A stretch of 64,000 bases of DNA from Limnanthes douglasii subsp. nivea. Taxonomy: Eukaryota; Streptophyta; Magnoliopsida; Brassicales; Limnanthaceae. Each line of letters opens with the position of its first letter. The first letter of the stretch is position 1. Positions 41,650-56,095 of the stretch are shown here, piece by piece. The notes under the pieces were generated by a model, which was not told where the DNA came from, made no database searches, and worked only from the letters and a program-made list of their open reading frames with translations. The position numbers and the translations under genes were made by a program. The stretch is from NCBI GenBank assembly GCA_036936605.1, contig JAUPFV010000005.1, forward strand, positions 8,020,345 through 8,084,344, given 5' to 3'.

Positions 41650-44600
41650 TGAACATATAGATAGTGGGAAAGAGATCCAAAAGTACCTAAATTATTACAA
41701 CAAAATCACACTTGACTTAAATGCAGTTAGCATAAAGGTAGAGGAAGAGGATCAATCAATCCTCCTCATAATCTCCCTGCCAAAGGTGTACGAACAATTT
41801 ATGAACATCATTCTCTACAATAAATAATCTTTTATAACATCAAAGTGAACAACACCTTGAACTCCAAATATCTTCAAACGAAGACTATCATGAATGGTGA
41901 ATCTCAAAGGTACATACTAAGTGTGAGAGGTAAGCCATGTAAGAGTTATTCAACCAAGATGGGAGGAAACTCATGGTCTAAGTTCAAGGGTATCATAACT
42001 GGTTTAAAACAAATATGTTTTGTATGCAAGAAAAATAACATATCAGTAGGATCTACCCATAAAAGGGAAATGACAACATTATTAAAAAATCAAAAATGGA
42101 GATGTTACAAAGGTGTTTGATAATTGTGAGTATGATGATGGTTTAATAAATTTTTATTATTGCATGTACGACAATAAGTGGGTGCTGGATTTGGGTGCGT
42201 TGTTCCATACAACTTCCAATAAACATTGGTTTGAATACCTAATAGTGCTTGATGGGAGAATGATCATCCTCGGTAATGACGACTCATTTGATATCAAAGG
42301 GATTGGAAATGTTCAGCTCAAGTTTTTTACATGACTTGAAAGAATAATTAATAACGTAAGGTGTGTGCCCGGATTTAGCCATAACCTTCTTGCTAATGGG
42401 ATGTTAGATAAGGAATGGTTTATTTATATGGGTGGAGATAGTCAAGTTAGTATCTTGTAAGTCTCCCTTGTTGTTATGAAAACATATATTACTACTGGTG
42501 TAATGGTTCTTGAGGGTTTATAGTGGTAGGGGGATCGTCTAGTATGGTGGAATATTTTATCATGTTATGGTATCATCACCTGGGGAATTTATGCGAGAAA
42601 GGACTTGGTGAGCTAAGAAAACATAGGTTGTTAGATGGTAACACATTTCAAAAGCTAATCTTTTGTAAATAATTGTGTATTGGGTAAGAGCAAGAGGGTG
42701 AAGTTTATTCCCAACAACCAGAAAACTAATGAAGTGCTTGATTATGTCAATTCAGATCTTTGTAGTGGCACAAGAACCTACTATAGCTGGTGCAAGGTAC
42801 TTTATATCATTGATAGATGACTATTCAATAAAAGTGTGAGTAATAATTTTGAAGACCAATGATAAAAATTTTGTTTCCTTCCTGAACTGGAAGACATTGA
42901 TAGAGAATCAAACAAAGAAAATGTTGAAAATCTTTGGACTAATAATATCTTGGAATATGTGAACAAGAAGTTTACTAGATATTGTAACAATCTTGGCATT
43001 TCTTAGACACCGAATATTGAGTGGGAGTCTCCAACAAAATGGGTTAGGTGTATGCTTCATACAGTTAGAATGGGTCGAAGGTTCTCTGGAGAAGTTATGA
43101 CAATAGATGTGTATATAATCAGCAAGATTCCATTTACGGCGCTTAAGTTTCTTTGTCCTCAAGAGGCCTAGACTGGAGAGAAACCTAAGTTGGAAAATTT
43201 GAGAGTGTTCGAATGTGTTGCATACGTAAATGTGAAGCAAGATAAGCTTCGGTCGAGAGCATTAAAATGTTTGTTCCTCGGTTATCCAAAAATAGTAAAA
43301 GGGTATAGATTGTGGTTCTTTGAATCTAAACGTTAAAATGTTGTAATAAGAAGGGACATGGTTTTCAATGAAAAGGACATGTCATTGAAGATGAAGATAG
43401 TGACCCAACCAAGTACGATCGAGAAGATGTATGAAGTTAATGATGGTCCTAATCTCGGAAGTAAAGTTAGATACGCTTTTTTCGATGATGATTTAGGACC
43501 TGGTCCAACTTCGGCTCGTATAAAGGAAGTTGAACCATTGCATGAGTCTGAAAATGGTCAAGGTTTTGGTGTTCCAGTTCGTTTGACTGATCAGATTAGA
43601 GAGCAACATAATCTTGACACTTATCATTAGCAAGGTATAGAGCAGATAGACCAAGCATACAACCACAAAGGTAAATAAATTGGTTTACGGCCATGAAAGA
43701 AGAACTAAGATCTCATAGGAAGATGGGCGCCTAGATTCTTGTGTAGCATTTGAAGAGTCGAAAGCTTGTTGGGAATATATGGATATTCAATGCTTCCTGG
43801 TGTTTAATTACCCAGATACAAGGATAGGTTGGTGGCCAAAGCTTTACACAAAATGATCGTGTTGATTTCAGTGAGATATTTTTACGGGTTGTAAAACAAC
43901 CCCTCGATAAGGGCTTTGTTCCTAATAGTTGCTCAGTTTGATCTAAAGTTAGATAAAATGAATGTTAATACTGCCTTCTTACATTGGGAATTAGAAGAAA
44001 CATTCTACTTGTGTTAACCAAAATGGTTTGAAGAATGAAAGGAAGAAAATATGTATTTGTTAAAGAGACCTCTCTATTTGTTGAAACAGTTGTCGATATA
44101 ATAGAATAAAATATTTTATTCTTTTATGATATCCATCAAATATGTTGGTAGATGCTATGACAAATGTGCCTATTGGAATGGGTAAACACCGTAAAGAAAC
44201 ATGTTTTATTGCTATTGTGTGTGGATGATATCCTAATAGGTGGAAGAGATATTAAGATAATTGAAATGGTGAAAACTTAGCTTAAAATAGAGTTTGATAT
44301 AAAGGATCTGGAATATGCTAGGAGGATAATTGGTGTCGGTATCGCGAGGAATATGCCTAAGGAATATTTACTCTTATCTTAACAAGAATATATACAAAAG
44401 ATCCTAAAGAAGTTCTCTATGTCTGAGGTAAAAAAAATTAGAACTCCCGTATGTGCCAAATTAAAAATTAGTGCGACTTAATCACCAAACAGAGCTGCAG
44501 ATTAGAAGTATGCTAAAGATACTTTATGTCAGTGTTATTAGTAGCATTATGGATGTTATGATTTGCACGAGACTTGATATTTCCTACATCGTAAGTGTTT

Positions 44601-45065
44601 TAATCAGATTCATGTCTAATACGGGGAAGTCGCACTGGTATGCACTCAAGTGTCTCATGATATAATTGAAGGGTTGAATATTGTAAGGTTGTGGTACAAT
44701 TAGAAGGATACGAATGATACAGTTTTGAGAGGGTATCTAAACTCTGATTATGCATATATGGTTGCTACCGAAGTATCCTCATAGCAGAAGTTCGTTGATT
44801 TGTAATCTATAATTATATAGTTGCTACTGAAACCATGAAGGAATATATTTAGCTGAAGTGATTCTTGAGTGCAATCACTAGTATGGAGCAAGATGTGACT
44901 ATGTTATGTGATAATACTAGTGTTCTTCATTTGATAAATAATTTGAAGTTTCATAAAAGAACTAAACACGTACATATCAAGTTACAGTTCATTTGAGATG
45001 TAGTAGATATGGAACACGTGAAAGCGGCTAAGGTATTTCTGATTTCAAAACATTTTATAAATTAT
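41650..45065 (+). pseudogene. Decayed Ty1-copia polyprotein, gag to RNase H
   Basis: Pieces in order on the plus strand: gag (about 41690-41860, VEEEDQSILLIISLPK), knuckle region (42010-42090) and protease (42180-42330, KWVLDLGALFHTTSNKHWF). GAG-pre-integrase follows (42390-42680), then integrase (42740-43320, SLIDDYS, SLKCLFLGYP-like) and the linker (43340-43630). RT covers 43930-44470 (LLLCVDDILIGGRDIK near 44210), and RNase H covers 44470-45000 (DVMICTRLDISYIVSVL). Each piece is separated by stops or shifts. It belongs to the same general type as the remnant at 6925-8790, with similar protease and pre-integrase text. Confidence 0.82.
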
Positions 45066-48000
45066 GAGAGTTTTGTAACCGAAATTGGTTGAGCCTTTTG
45101 TCTTTAGGGACTCTTTCTATAACATTTTTGTTAATAAATCAGAATATATATTGGGCGTGAACATAAGATTATTTCCATAATCCGAACTACGTTAAATATT
45201 CTTTTGTGTGATTAATGTTTCTTTACGCTTTCTTTTATTTATTGTTCCATCAAATATTAGTTTTTGTCTTTGAAAAATTGATTTTCCAATAATAAGAAAT
45301 CATGATAGTTAGACTCTCATGGAATCTCGGTTCATATATGCAACTTGAAATTATCTCGTGCATCTATTCGATTGTTGCATATTTTCAAATAAGATGGGTA
45401 ACATTGTTTCCATGGACTGCCTACGCTTATTGCAACATCCAAGAAATATGGAGAACTACAACTACAATGTGATTGCCTAGTTATTCATGCACTTGATGAG
45501 ATTTCACTTCATAACAAAAATTGGTTTTGTGGCTTCATCTGTATGTTAAAGGCGTAAAAGATCATTTTCACATGTTAAGAGTTTCGTTACACATTGATTA
45601 TTATCATATTTTTTCGCACTTATGTAGATATTCACCAAGTAATGTTCGTGCTTAAGCACGTAATTGAGATTCGTAGTAGCGCACCATCCAGATATTTCGA
45701 GAGTAAAAAAGTTGCAATTAAAAATTTGAGAATTAATTTTTTTCAATGAATTAAAATATGTTAATTTTTTTTATATTAACTTTAATTCGTATTATTTTTA
45801 TGCATGGTCTACTTGAACAACGGAACCATAATTGTGTTGTGCAAAAACAATACTTCATAAAATATTCTTACTAAAGAAAATTGTTACAACGATAAGGAAG
45901 TCACGTATGATGACTACGGAGTACAATGATAAATAAGGAAAATATTATGAAAACAATGAAACAAAGTATGATAATTAATAATAATAACATTAAACTCTAT
46001 TTATGATGACTGATAATTTCATCTGTATTCAACTTCTTTTTCTTTTTTTTATATATGCATCCATCATTGTAGCTTCATTTCTCTTAAATACGATGTGTAA
46101 ATTCACCTCATTATATGTTCTTCGGTTATTTTTCCGTCATATTAATCGAGTAAAGTTCAAACGCAACTCAATGTTCTTCGTATCCAAGGTCGAAAACCCG
46201 GTATGATCTCAGCCCATTCAAATATTTCCACCTAGTTTTGACATATTCATGAATATATGAGTCTTGCGGTAAAACTATATGGTCCTTCTAATAGATATAG
46301 TACATTTTGTAGACCACTACATTCCAAAAATATTTGCCTTCATCTTGCATGATTTTTTACTTCTTCGACCACTTTCATCAACCATGAATCTTTGACCAAA
46401 CTCTACTTCATGTTTTAGATATAAGATTGATTTTATCGCAAATAATTCTTGAATTTATATAACATTGGTTAAAAATAACATAATCCACAAGGTCGAATCA
46501 AATATCGATATTAGTTTGATAAAAAAGAGTAATCCACAATGACAAATCAAATATCGACATGTGTTAAATAAAAATAACGTGATTTGCAAGATTTAATCAA
46601 ATATCAATATGTGTCATATAAATAACATGATAGAATTTATGTATATTTATTTACGAATAACATCTTGTAATAAGATTTTGGTCTATAAAAACTTATGTGT
46701 ATTTATTATCTCTATAAAAAGATGTTTTGACTTCGATCATAAAGAATGGATCTTGTACCTTTTAAATGTTATTACTATTTTACGTTATTCTATTCTCAGT
46801 CACATTCTCAATCACATGATCTTTTTTTTCTTCTCTGCCATTTCATTACGTGTTCTTGTTTACTATTCATATATTTTTATTAGTTTTAACTCGTACCAAT
46901 TGTTGCGGGTGACTACAATAGATCAGGCTTATCTATACAACCTTACACTCATCATATAGCGTTGTCTATGAAAATAAAGATTGTCATTTTTGGAATCCTC
47001 AACAACCGTGATAAGGTCTATAGTGGCTACTTAAGAAGATATAAAAAGTTACGTGAAGGTTTATACATGTGGTATGAAAGAGTAATTTTATATAACTTTA
47101 TCTTCAAAAATTAAAATTTTACATTGCTTTTAACTTGAGAAAATCATGAGGATTTAGACTCTCGTCATAAGTATATGCCCATAGTACAAATTGCGCTCAG
47201 TTGTTTATCATCTTGATGAGTATAGAAAACACTACTGAAGGTGATAACGTGACATTCTCAATGATTTAACACCGTTACCATATTTTTCCAAACTGTACAC
47301 TAAGGCGAGATCATAGATTATATTGCTCTCACACCAAAGTTATAAAGGTGGGAGAATCAAAAGAATGATCTGAATGTAAATTAGATACCAGGTACAAGTA
47401 TTTTCGCTCCAAGGTATAACATTCCCAATCTGATGATAAGAGCTAAGCATCATCTTTTCATTGTCAACGAGAGATGGTAATTGAGGAACATACGACAAGT
47501 ACTCATCTAGATTGTTAGGTCGTAGCTGACCTTGTAATAGATGATGAACCATCACAATGGTGTTCCAAAATTCTAGTAAGTTGTTGGGTCACTATCACGG
47601 TACCCACCCTCGGTAAAACAATGGGTCGATCAACATCCACCATCAAACTCTTATATCTCTGATATATTAAAAAAAATGGTTGCCGTAAGATGATTGTATA
47701 TGAACAAAAGTACAACATTAACATATATCCCCAAGCCCTGATATAACATGTCACTCAGACACGTGTCACCATTCCTTCCATCCATGTGTATTTAACCAAT
47801 GTGTGATGATTCCAATCATCAAGGTAACATTTCCCCTCATCTATTTCAGAGTCATAATTTAATATCATACTTTTTACTTGGGTGATAACAATCAAGCTTC
47901 GTTGTTTGGCCAAATCATTGATAAATTCATCGATCTTTGACTAATTATCACATGACCTACATGATAAGTTTTTTTTTTTATTTTTTTATTCATTTTCACT

Positions 48001-49486
48001 TAAAAGACATAAAGACTACTACCACTAGTGAATGCTGACGTGCTAGACAATATAAAAGTTTATGTTTATGGGATCCAACCCTTGATAACGATACACTCAT
48101 TACTGGAGCGGTATTATTTATATATGTACTCCTTTCCCTTGATATAATAAAATGTGTTCCGTCGATGAAGGAATTAAATGGTGAGAGTTAAAATGAGACA
48201 AGGGTGAGGACAATTCTAATCACAAAAGTTTTCAGAGCCAAGCTTTAAAAGGTCAATGACTTAACTCGACAAACTTTTAATAGTTTGGTTTTTCGACTCG
48301 GAAAACCGGATCAACCTTGCGAGATAATAATATTGTTCAATATTGGCTCAGTATGAATTTTGCATAGTAATTACACTAGCATAGCTACGGTTTGTTTCTT
48401 CAACTCGGTAATTTTGGGAAATGAATACTTTAACGATTCGACCCATCATAAAATTTTAATCATTATAAATCCCAAAGCTCTATTAAATTCAATGATCGAC
48501 ATGCAAATAAAAGTAAAAGTTTATAGTTTCGACTAACGAAGGTTTGGCATACACAATAAGTAATCCAAATCAAATTCAATGGTCTTATTGCTCAAAAATA
48601 GTAATTGTGTCTCTTTTCATTTACAATGATTATGAGCTAATGATAAAGATCCAAACATGATGCTCACCCTTTATAATTATATGATCAAGATCCATGTATA
48701 TTTTTCATAGATAATATTAGATAAATCCCCTGCGCGCTATCGTGGATAATGAAAATTTTAATCATATATATAAGATTAATAACAAAGATACGAGCAACGG
48801 TTATACAAACAAAAAAAAATTAAAAACTTTTATCTAATAAAATATAAAAGATTAGTACATTATCATGAGTTATCAAACACGTACCGTATACATGATACAT
48901 CATATAAGACATATATAACACAACCCCGTAGATATTGAAGTAAAAAAGTGCGACTAATATATATTAACTTACAATTCTTTTTACTTTCTTCTAAGATTCA
49001 TTTTCATTTTTATGCATCAGATAATATTTTTTTATTATCGATTTTATATCATTCGGAGTTGATATTTCTTTCTTTCAAAGAAAAAGTCGACACTACAGTC
49101 ATAATGGGGAAGACATCATTCTCAAACATATAGATAAGCACAAAATCGTTTCTAATATTACCAGAACAAATTTTAAAAATATACATTCAGTGTTTTTAAA
49201 AAGGCAAACTTGGTCGAACGATTTTTGGATCATTATATCTATATTCATTGAGTAATTTATAGAAAGATAATCCTTAAAAAAATCAACAGTCTTACCAATA
49301 AACATCAACAATGTCTAATCTGTGTCATATTCAACGATTAGTTATAGTTTAAACTTTTTCATACATAAAGGTTTTATTGTGTTTTAGTTTACATTATTAA
49401 GTGTATCATATATTATTAAACATATAAGATAAATTACTGTATATTTCAAACATAAAGCATAACATATAAGTGATTAAAACTAAGTT

Positions 49487-49501
49487 CACACACACACACA
49501 G

Positions 49502-49535
<34 letters not shown>
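49487..49535. repeat. Compound microsatellite (CA)n(TA)n
   Basis: A CA run of about 36 bases, interrupted by one GA, passes directly into a TA run. It is a typical hypervariable simple repeat. Confidence 0.95.
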
Positions 49536-51233
49536 TAAAAACTATAACCAACGCAAAATAAATTTAGATTATTTTCTTCAACTTACCAAAGAATTGGTGG
49601 TTTTTTTAATTTTCCATTTGTTTGACAACTACAAACATCTAGATGTGTTTTGAGTTGCTTCAAACATGAAAACATGATTTTTACCACCATCCTCCTTTGG
49701 TATCGATTATGATAATAGTCACACGACATATAAATTTGACATTCTGATATGTCAATAACAATTTTATAGTTAAAGAAAAAAATGTTTATGTTTAAATGAA
49801 TCAATACTTTGATATGTTAAAAATAACTTTATAGCTAGACAATGATGTTAAAGTTTGAATGAAAGAATAAAGATTCACTTTATTTTGACATGGATTTAGA
49901 TGCCGGAGGTCCGTAATAGTTTTTTATTAAGGATTTTCCTCTCTTCGTTTGTCATCTGCAAGTTCTTAGATACCTGAAGCATCTCAATAGACGACATATA
50001 ATATTCAAACATACAACAATCAATTCGAACATACAATGGTTGATTAAAGATAAGTATAAGCATAATATAAACAAAAAAAAATTATTCCAACTTATATGAA
50101 ACAAGGTCATGAATTATCTACAAAATTAAAAAAATCTAAAAATATAGAACATATTGAGTTTTAAATAATAATAAAAGTTTGATAACTTACTTATGAATTT
50201 TTTTACTTTAAAACTTATAAAAACAGTAAAAAGAGGTTGATCCTTTTGTCAACTGCTTATATATATCGATGTCTCTTGCTATCTCACCCTATAAAGTTAT
50301 CATGATTTCTTATTTTTTATAGTAAGAAAAAAAATTATAATCATTAATCGCATAATTTAGTTAAAAAAATAAACATCTTATTAGAAGAGAAAACCTTATG
50401 TTTTGAAGAATCAACTCCAGTTTGCTTTCCCCATATATGAAATTTTTTCAACTGGGTTATTCTCGAACAATTTTAGAATAGATATAAATCCCAAAATATC
50501 TTCAAAAATAGTATAAAAAAGTTACAATATAATATAAGATATGAGATTGGTCATCTGGTGGGCAAGAAAAGATTCTTACACGTTCAACAAAACAATTATA
50601 ATCACCCAAATATAATCAATGATCCAGTATTTTAAAGCCTATATTTTCAATTTTTCTTACAGAAGTATTCCGACTAAATTCAAGTTTCATAACATAATTG
50701 TTTAAATTGCATCTCCATGTGCTTAAATATATATATCTTACATCATTATAATTAAGATAATGTTAATGTCATATCATATATATATATATATAATGTATTT
50801 TTAAATGTTATAAATATTCTCACATTTGTATCCATCATGATGAAATCTAAAGTTGTAACTTTGTACGCACCCTACTTTTATATATTGGTAAGTAACATAG
50901 ATCAATGATGTTCATGAGTATACAAATGAAAAAGTGAATACTATATTCTATAAAGATCTTTATTTTTTTATATAAAATATTAATAAATAAATAACATAAA
51001 AATTATATTGGAAATAAAATCAAACACGAAATCTATTTTTCTTAAATATATCAAAATATACAACACTGAAAGGATAATAATAAATTATTTAATTATATAA
51101 TAAATTCACAAAATTAGAGTTTATTTGTATATATGTTTAACTATCCTCAAAACATTGTTGATAGGTTCTTCAAAAACAAACTCAAAACCATAAAAAGAAG
51201 AAGAGTTAAAAATGAGATGATAAATAATATTGA

Positions 51234-51251
51234 ATATATATATATATATAC
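51234..51251. repeat. (TA)n microsatellite
   Basis: Uninterrupted TA run of about 18 bases; another similar run lies near 50777-50792. Confidence 0.9.
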
Positions 51252-54200
51252 ACTATTATGTTTGGAGGTGATAAATAAAAAATATATGTTTATATTTGAG
51301 AATACCTAATTTTTGTTTAATTGTACGTGGAAGGAAGACAACTTAATATCTTTAATTGAAAATGCATAAGCATTTGTTTGCTAACACCTTTAAAACGCAC
51401 TAGTTATGTAAATAATAAATCAATTTGATTAGTTTTTCTAGTCTAAACCTAAAACATAATATAAATTCAATTAATGTAATAATATAATGAGTTCTTTTTT
51501 AAACCTAGAATAATTAACCTATAAATGTAAATAATAGAGTAAAACATTACCTCCTCTTTAGATGACATGTGGTTTTCAAACTACACTATAATATTTTTAT
51601 GTACTTCATGCTTACAAATTATATGCCTGATATAATCTCTTATTGAATTTTATGAATGAATATATTACAAACCATTTTTTTTATCAATGTTTAACTCTAA
51701 ATTTAAATAAAAGTGACGTTATCTAATAAAAATTATAGCTGTAATTTAACACTTGCAAGCATGTAAATCATTTGTTGCTGAAATAATTTTGTGAAGGACT
51801 TATCTCTGAAAATGGATCTACCATAAATTATCTTCCATATCCCATTTTACAGTTTTTTTCATCATCATAGTCAGAAACAATGGATGTTGTATAGTGAATC
51901 CGCGACAATTTTAAGGGATCACCTTCAAGACTTCTCATCTTTAAGTTCTCATGAGACTCCGATTGGGCATGATATATTTTCAAATAAGAGATGTGTTTAC
52001 ATGAGATGAAATATCTTAGGAAGAGGGTTATCTTCGGTGCTATCTTTTCTTCGATTGGTTCATTTTGGCTCCTTGTATAAGGATTTAAATTACTATATAG
52101 GAATTATGATAATCTTGCGGATGAACCGGAGAAACAACTTGTTGTTGATACCAAGTACCATTTCAATTTCCTCTTCTTACGGTGGATTTGTCTCTTTCTC
52201 CAAATATTTCTGAATTACTAACTGCATTACCTTTAAAAAACACCACAAGTATCAACATTGACATATAAAGTACAACATTGAACTTTGATGTTTCCCAAAG
52301 AATTATCTTTTCGAAACGTGTAGGTTCAGTCCCTTGTTTAACTACTAAATAATCATGAAGTTCATTTATAACTGTATCCCTTTATTCACCAATCTGTTCA
52401 AAAACAAATCAAATCATGAGCTACATATCTTTATAAACTAAGTTTTAACCCCAATGAGAATATCAATAAAATGCATTAAAGAACACAGATACATAAAACA
52501 ATTATTGAATTTGGATTATGAGTCCAATGTGTAAACTTAGATCAAGACTCTAGGAATAGTAAAAATATGGTATTACACATGAGAATATTTAGGTGATATT
52601 ACCATTTGGAGCTTGCGCGTTTGTGCTCAAGTTTTTTGGAGACGACATTCCAACTTCAATACATTTTTCTTCAGTTATTAGTCAATTCGACGCTATTTTT
52701 CTAACTATTTGTAGAGAATATTATATTCCATAATTTAGAAAAAATATTTAAAATTGAGATAGGAGCATAAAAACATAGTTAAGAAAAGGCACATATGCTT
52801 TGAATTCTTTGATTTTGAGCTCCCAATGGGTAGACATAAATATAATTTCATTTATTTCATCATCTTTTATAGTGATATGTTCATTGATCCTCTCAAAATT
52901 CTTTGGGGAAACCTTACCCAGTAATTTTTACATCTTGCAATCCTTGTTTATTCTTGGTGATGGTAAAATCAGATTCTAGGGTAGTTTCGGAAGTTGTTAA
53001 ATTTGTGTGGCATTAAATTCAGCGTAAGAATTAGATAGAGAAATGAGTTGTTTGTATTTAATATAGAGTGAAAAACGTCCAACCCATTTAATGTTGTTTG
53101 TTGAACTATTTATATTCTTTTGGATCTATGGGCCATTCGAGTCGGGTCTTATATGTTGGTCAATCTCACGAGCCACATGCCCATAAGCAAATGTAGTAGG
53201 TACTTAGCTTAGTTATTGAGCATATTGCTTATTCATTGAATTTAGTTATAAGGTCTGAACCGCCCCTTTAAAGAAAATCTGATCTACTTTACTACTTGAG
53301 TCCTCCAACATAATATGACCTTACCAATTATAACTTTCACAACAACTTGCATAATTTCCTTCTTGATTATTATAACTTCATATTTTAGTTTTTTTAGGAA
53401 CATTCCATTATTTGAAGATCATTATGCAATTTATCTAGATGCTCTTCTGCCTAATTATACTATCATCGTGAATTTTTGAACAATTATTTTTTTAGTCTAT
53501 TTCTTTAATCATTGCTAAACACTAAAGTTGTGACAATTAGGATGAACTGATACAACACTTACTTCCATGATCTACTAGGTGTCTGAAAGTTATGATATGA
53601 AATTATATAACTCCTTGAGGTACCGCACCAATTTACAAATTGATTGTTAGAGTCAGATATATCAATATTGACACATGTAAAGAATACAAGGCATCGATGG
53701 TGATTTAATAACTAAGTAACATAGAGAAACTAAAAGCATCACAAAAGATTACGTTAGCAGAGAACAAAAGATCAATTATAAGATATGATATAAACAAATA
53801 GATTAAAAGTATACATTTTTTTACTACAAAATGTGAAGTTTGAAGTTGGATATTTCATTTTTCTAATCTCATGTATAATGAATTAATCTTCTTCTACATG
53901 TTTTTTGTTTTTGTATCTGCCTAAAAACAATTATAAGGTGAAGAAAACAACTAGAGAATCAAGAAAAACACACAAAATGATTTATTAAGATCTCGCGTGG
54001 AAAAGTACAAAAAGCATAAAAGAACCTGACTCGAGAGTAACAATATGTCCATCAGAAGAATAAGTTTTCCAACTATCTCTTTTACCGCTACAATAAATGA
54101 GATATGTTTTTAATATTATAACCCTAGAAAAGAAAAGAATGCCGACAAAATAGAATTGATGACACTGAAAAAAAGATGAAAAGTTGGGGCTTTAAAATTT

Positions 54201-54442
54201 TATACTATAGTCCATTTAAATAAAATATATAAAACTAAAAAATCATTTTACTAAGAATAAAGTACCAATAAATACCCAAAAATAAAGTTATTCTCCATTT
54301 ATTACCCTTATTATTATATATTTCTAGCAAAGACTCATTTTAATTTTCTTATTTACTATATATTACCCATCTATTTTTCATGATATCTCATATACCCTTT
54401 TATACAAAATCATCAAACACGAGTATATTTTATATTTAAATT

Positions 54443-54540
54443 TTTAAAAGTCTGTATCTTTTAAACCCTAACTATAAAAAAATATGAAACTACTTTTAGT
54501 TTCGTTTTTATTACAATAAACAAAACTAGATCCATGAATA
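54443..54540. mobile_element. Inverted-ended repeat, copy D, left end
   Basis: About 100 bases (GTCTGTATCTTTTAAACC ... AACAAAACTAGATCCATGAA) match the left ends of copies A and C in order. No matching right end was found downstream, so the copy is partial or its end has decayed. Its interior differs: a purine-rich minisatellite instead of the GTTGC repeats. Confidence 0.55.
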
Positions 54541-54559
54541 ATTTTTTGTTTGTCAAAAT

Positions 54560-54920
54560 ATGAGAGACGTAGAGACGAGAGATGAGGGACAAAAGATGTA
54601 GAGAAAAGAGACGCAAAGATGAGAGATGCTGAGACGAAAGATGAACGACGAAAAATAAAGAGACGGGAGACGCATATATGAGAGTTACGGGGCGAACGAC
54701 GAGAGATGTAGAGACGAGAGACGAGAGTTGCAAGATAAGAGAATAGATTTTCATAACGGAAAACGAGAGTTCAAGATGCGAGGTGAGAGACAAAAAATGC
54801 ATATGCAAGAGACGCAAAGACAAGAGACGCATAAACGAGAGACGCATAAACGAGAGACGCATAGGCAAGAGACGCATAGCGAGAGATGCAGAGACACATA
54901 GACGAGAGAAAAGAGAGAAG
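54560..54920. repeat. Purine-rich minisatellite (GAGACGcata-type, about 15 bp)
   Basis: AGAGACG words recur throughout. The core at about 54803-54890 has consecutive 15-bp units of the form CGAGAGACGCATAAA. The minus strand gives a five-residue repeat (MRLSF), a by-product of a unit length divisible by three. Confidence 0.9.
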
Positions 54921-55843
54921 AGTTGTGGGGCCAATGTAAAATTCAATTTTTAGATTATATATGTGGGACCATAAATCTAGATGCGAGACCATGATTAATT
55001 AGGCTCACGAAAAAATAAATCAAAAAAATACAAACTCTTACAAAACAAAATGTGAACACGTGTTTGATGTTTTTATATAAAGTAGTATATTGGATACAAA
55101 ATGTGTTGAAAGTTTTAGATATGAAATTGTAATTTCTTTTTGAATTGGATATTAAATAGCAATTAATCATTTTACTAAAATACGAAGACTTAAAAAATAC
55201 AACCAAAACAATAAAATACTTGTTTAATATTTATAAGCATAATAAACCTCTATTTTATATTTATAATTTTGTGAGTAAAGAAAATAGATCCACTAATTAT
55301 CTCTGTAAAGTTTACCTGAACCCCATTTGAAGGAGAAATATTTTACAGCTTAAGAACATGTAGTGATGTGTTAAGCTAGATGTTAAATCTATTTTTTAGT
55401 TAACGTGTTAGAAAAATGCTCCAATCAACATGTTAAATCACATGCTAGATGAGGTGGCGTTATTTATTGTTAACTCACCTCCTAAATACCTAAAGTGAGT
55501 TGACATTTAAATAAGTTATATTTTTTACTTATTTTGTATCTTTTTCCACTTTTTTCTCCATTTCAGGTTTTTAGTGATATTATGTTTACATGTCATTTTT
55601 TTAAAGATAATAGTTGGAATCAAATTTCGAAAGTTAACAAATATAATGTAAATGTAGTTTATCTTTCTTACGTGTAAATATATAACATGTAAATTTAATA
55701 TGTACAATTGTACATGTTCTAACTATTATTATTCTCGCGCATTATCTAATTGTTGACCACAATTTCTTTTTTCTATATTCCATTTTCTTTTAATGGGGTT
55801 CTTTACCCCTCTATTTTTTATTTTATCAAAATTTCAACTCGTC
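54921..55843. other. AT-rich intergenic DNA
   Basis: No gene or recognised element; short AT-driven frames only. Confidence 0.5.
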
Positions 55844-55854
55844 ATGAATTGATT

Positions 55855-56084
55855 TTTTTTTCTTTTTTTTTCGGAGGGAACCCGCAGCCGCTACTCAGAG
55901 TGCAATGAGTGCGCACAGGGTAAACCCTCAGTCTGACGCGATAGCCTGCAAACCAACGCCAGAAGGTAAACCACACAAGGTGGCAGGCTCAGCCGAGAAA
56001 GCGTATGTAGAGGAACTCGAACTCATGACCTTTTGGTCATAAGAATGCCATACTCAACCAACTCGGCTACCCCCTTGGGGGCTA
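55855..56084 (-). mobile_element. tRNA-derived SINE with 11-bp target duplication
   Basis: On the minus strand it starts with a tRNA-like head carrying a pol III box A, TAGCCGAGTTGGTTGAG (56053-56069), and a box B, AGTTCGAGTTCC (56012-56023). A tRNA-unrelated body follows, then an A-rich tail (AAAAAAAAAGAAAAAAAA). ATGAATTGATT flanks it exactly at 55844-55854 and 56085-56095. It encodes no protein; movement would depend on a LINE reverse transcriptase. It is far more GC-rich than its surroundings. Confidence 0.92.
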
Positions 56085-56095
56085 ATGAATTGATT

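Larger units (their letters stand above)
45066..54442. other. Long AT-rich intergenic region, no recognised gene
   Basis: About 9.4 kb of very AT-rich DNA. Open frames here are short, with Ile/Phe/Asn/Lys-rich translations and no family motif. A stretch at 53000-53300 (TATTTATA box, GGGCC, CGGGTC words) looks a little like the U3 of the outer Tat LTR and may be a worn solo LTR. Minus frames at 47340-47754 are unidentified. Microsatellites are listed separately where clear. Confidence 0.5.

Noticed and set aside
53000..53300. Solo Tat LTR
   Set aside because: Only scattered words resemble the outer LTR; no termini or target duplication could be defined.
54461..54946. 161-codon minus-strand Leu/Ser/Arg repeat protein
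   Set aside because: It is a translation of the 15-bp minisatellite, with no family match or gene context.
56012..56069. A functional tRNA gene
   Set aside because: Box A and B are present, but the head is fused to a body with an A-rich tail and target duplication, which is SINE structure; no acceptor stem pairing or CCA-proximal end was seen.
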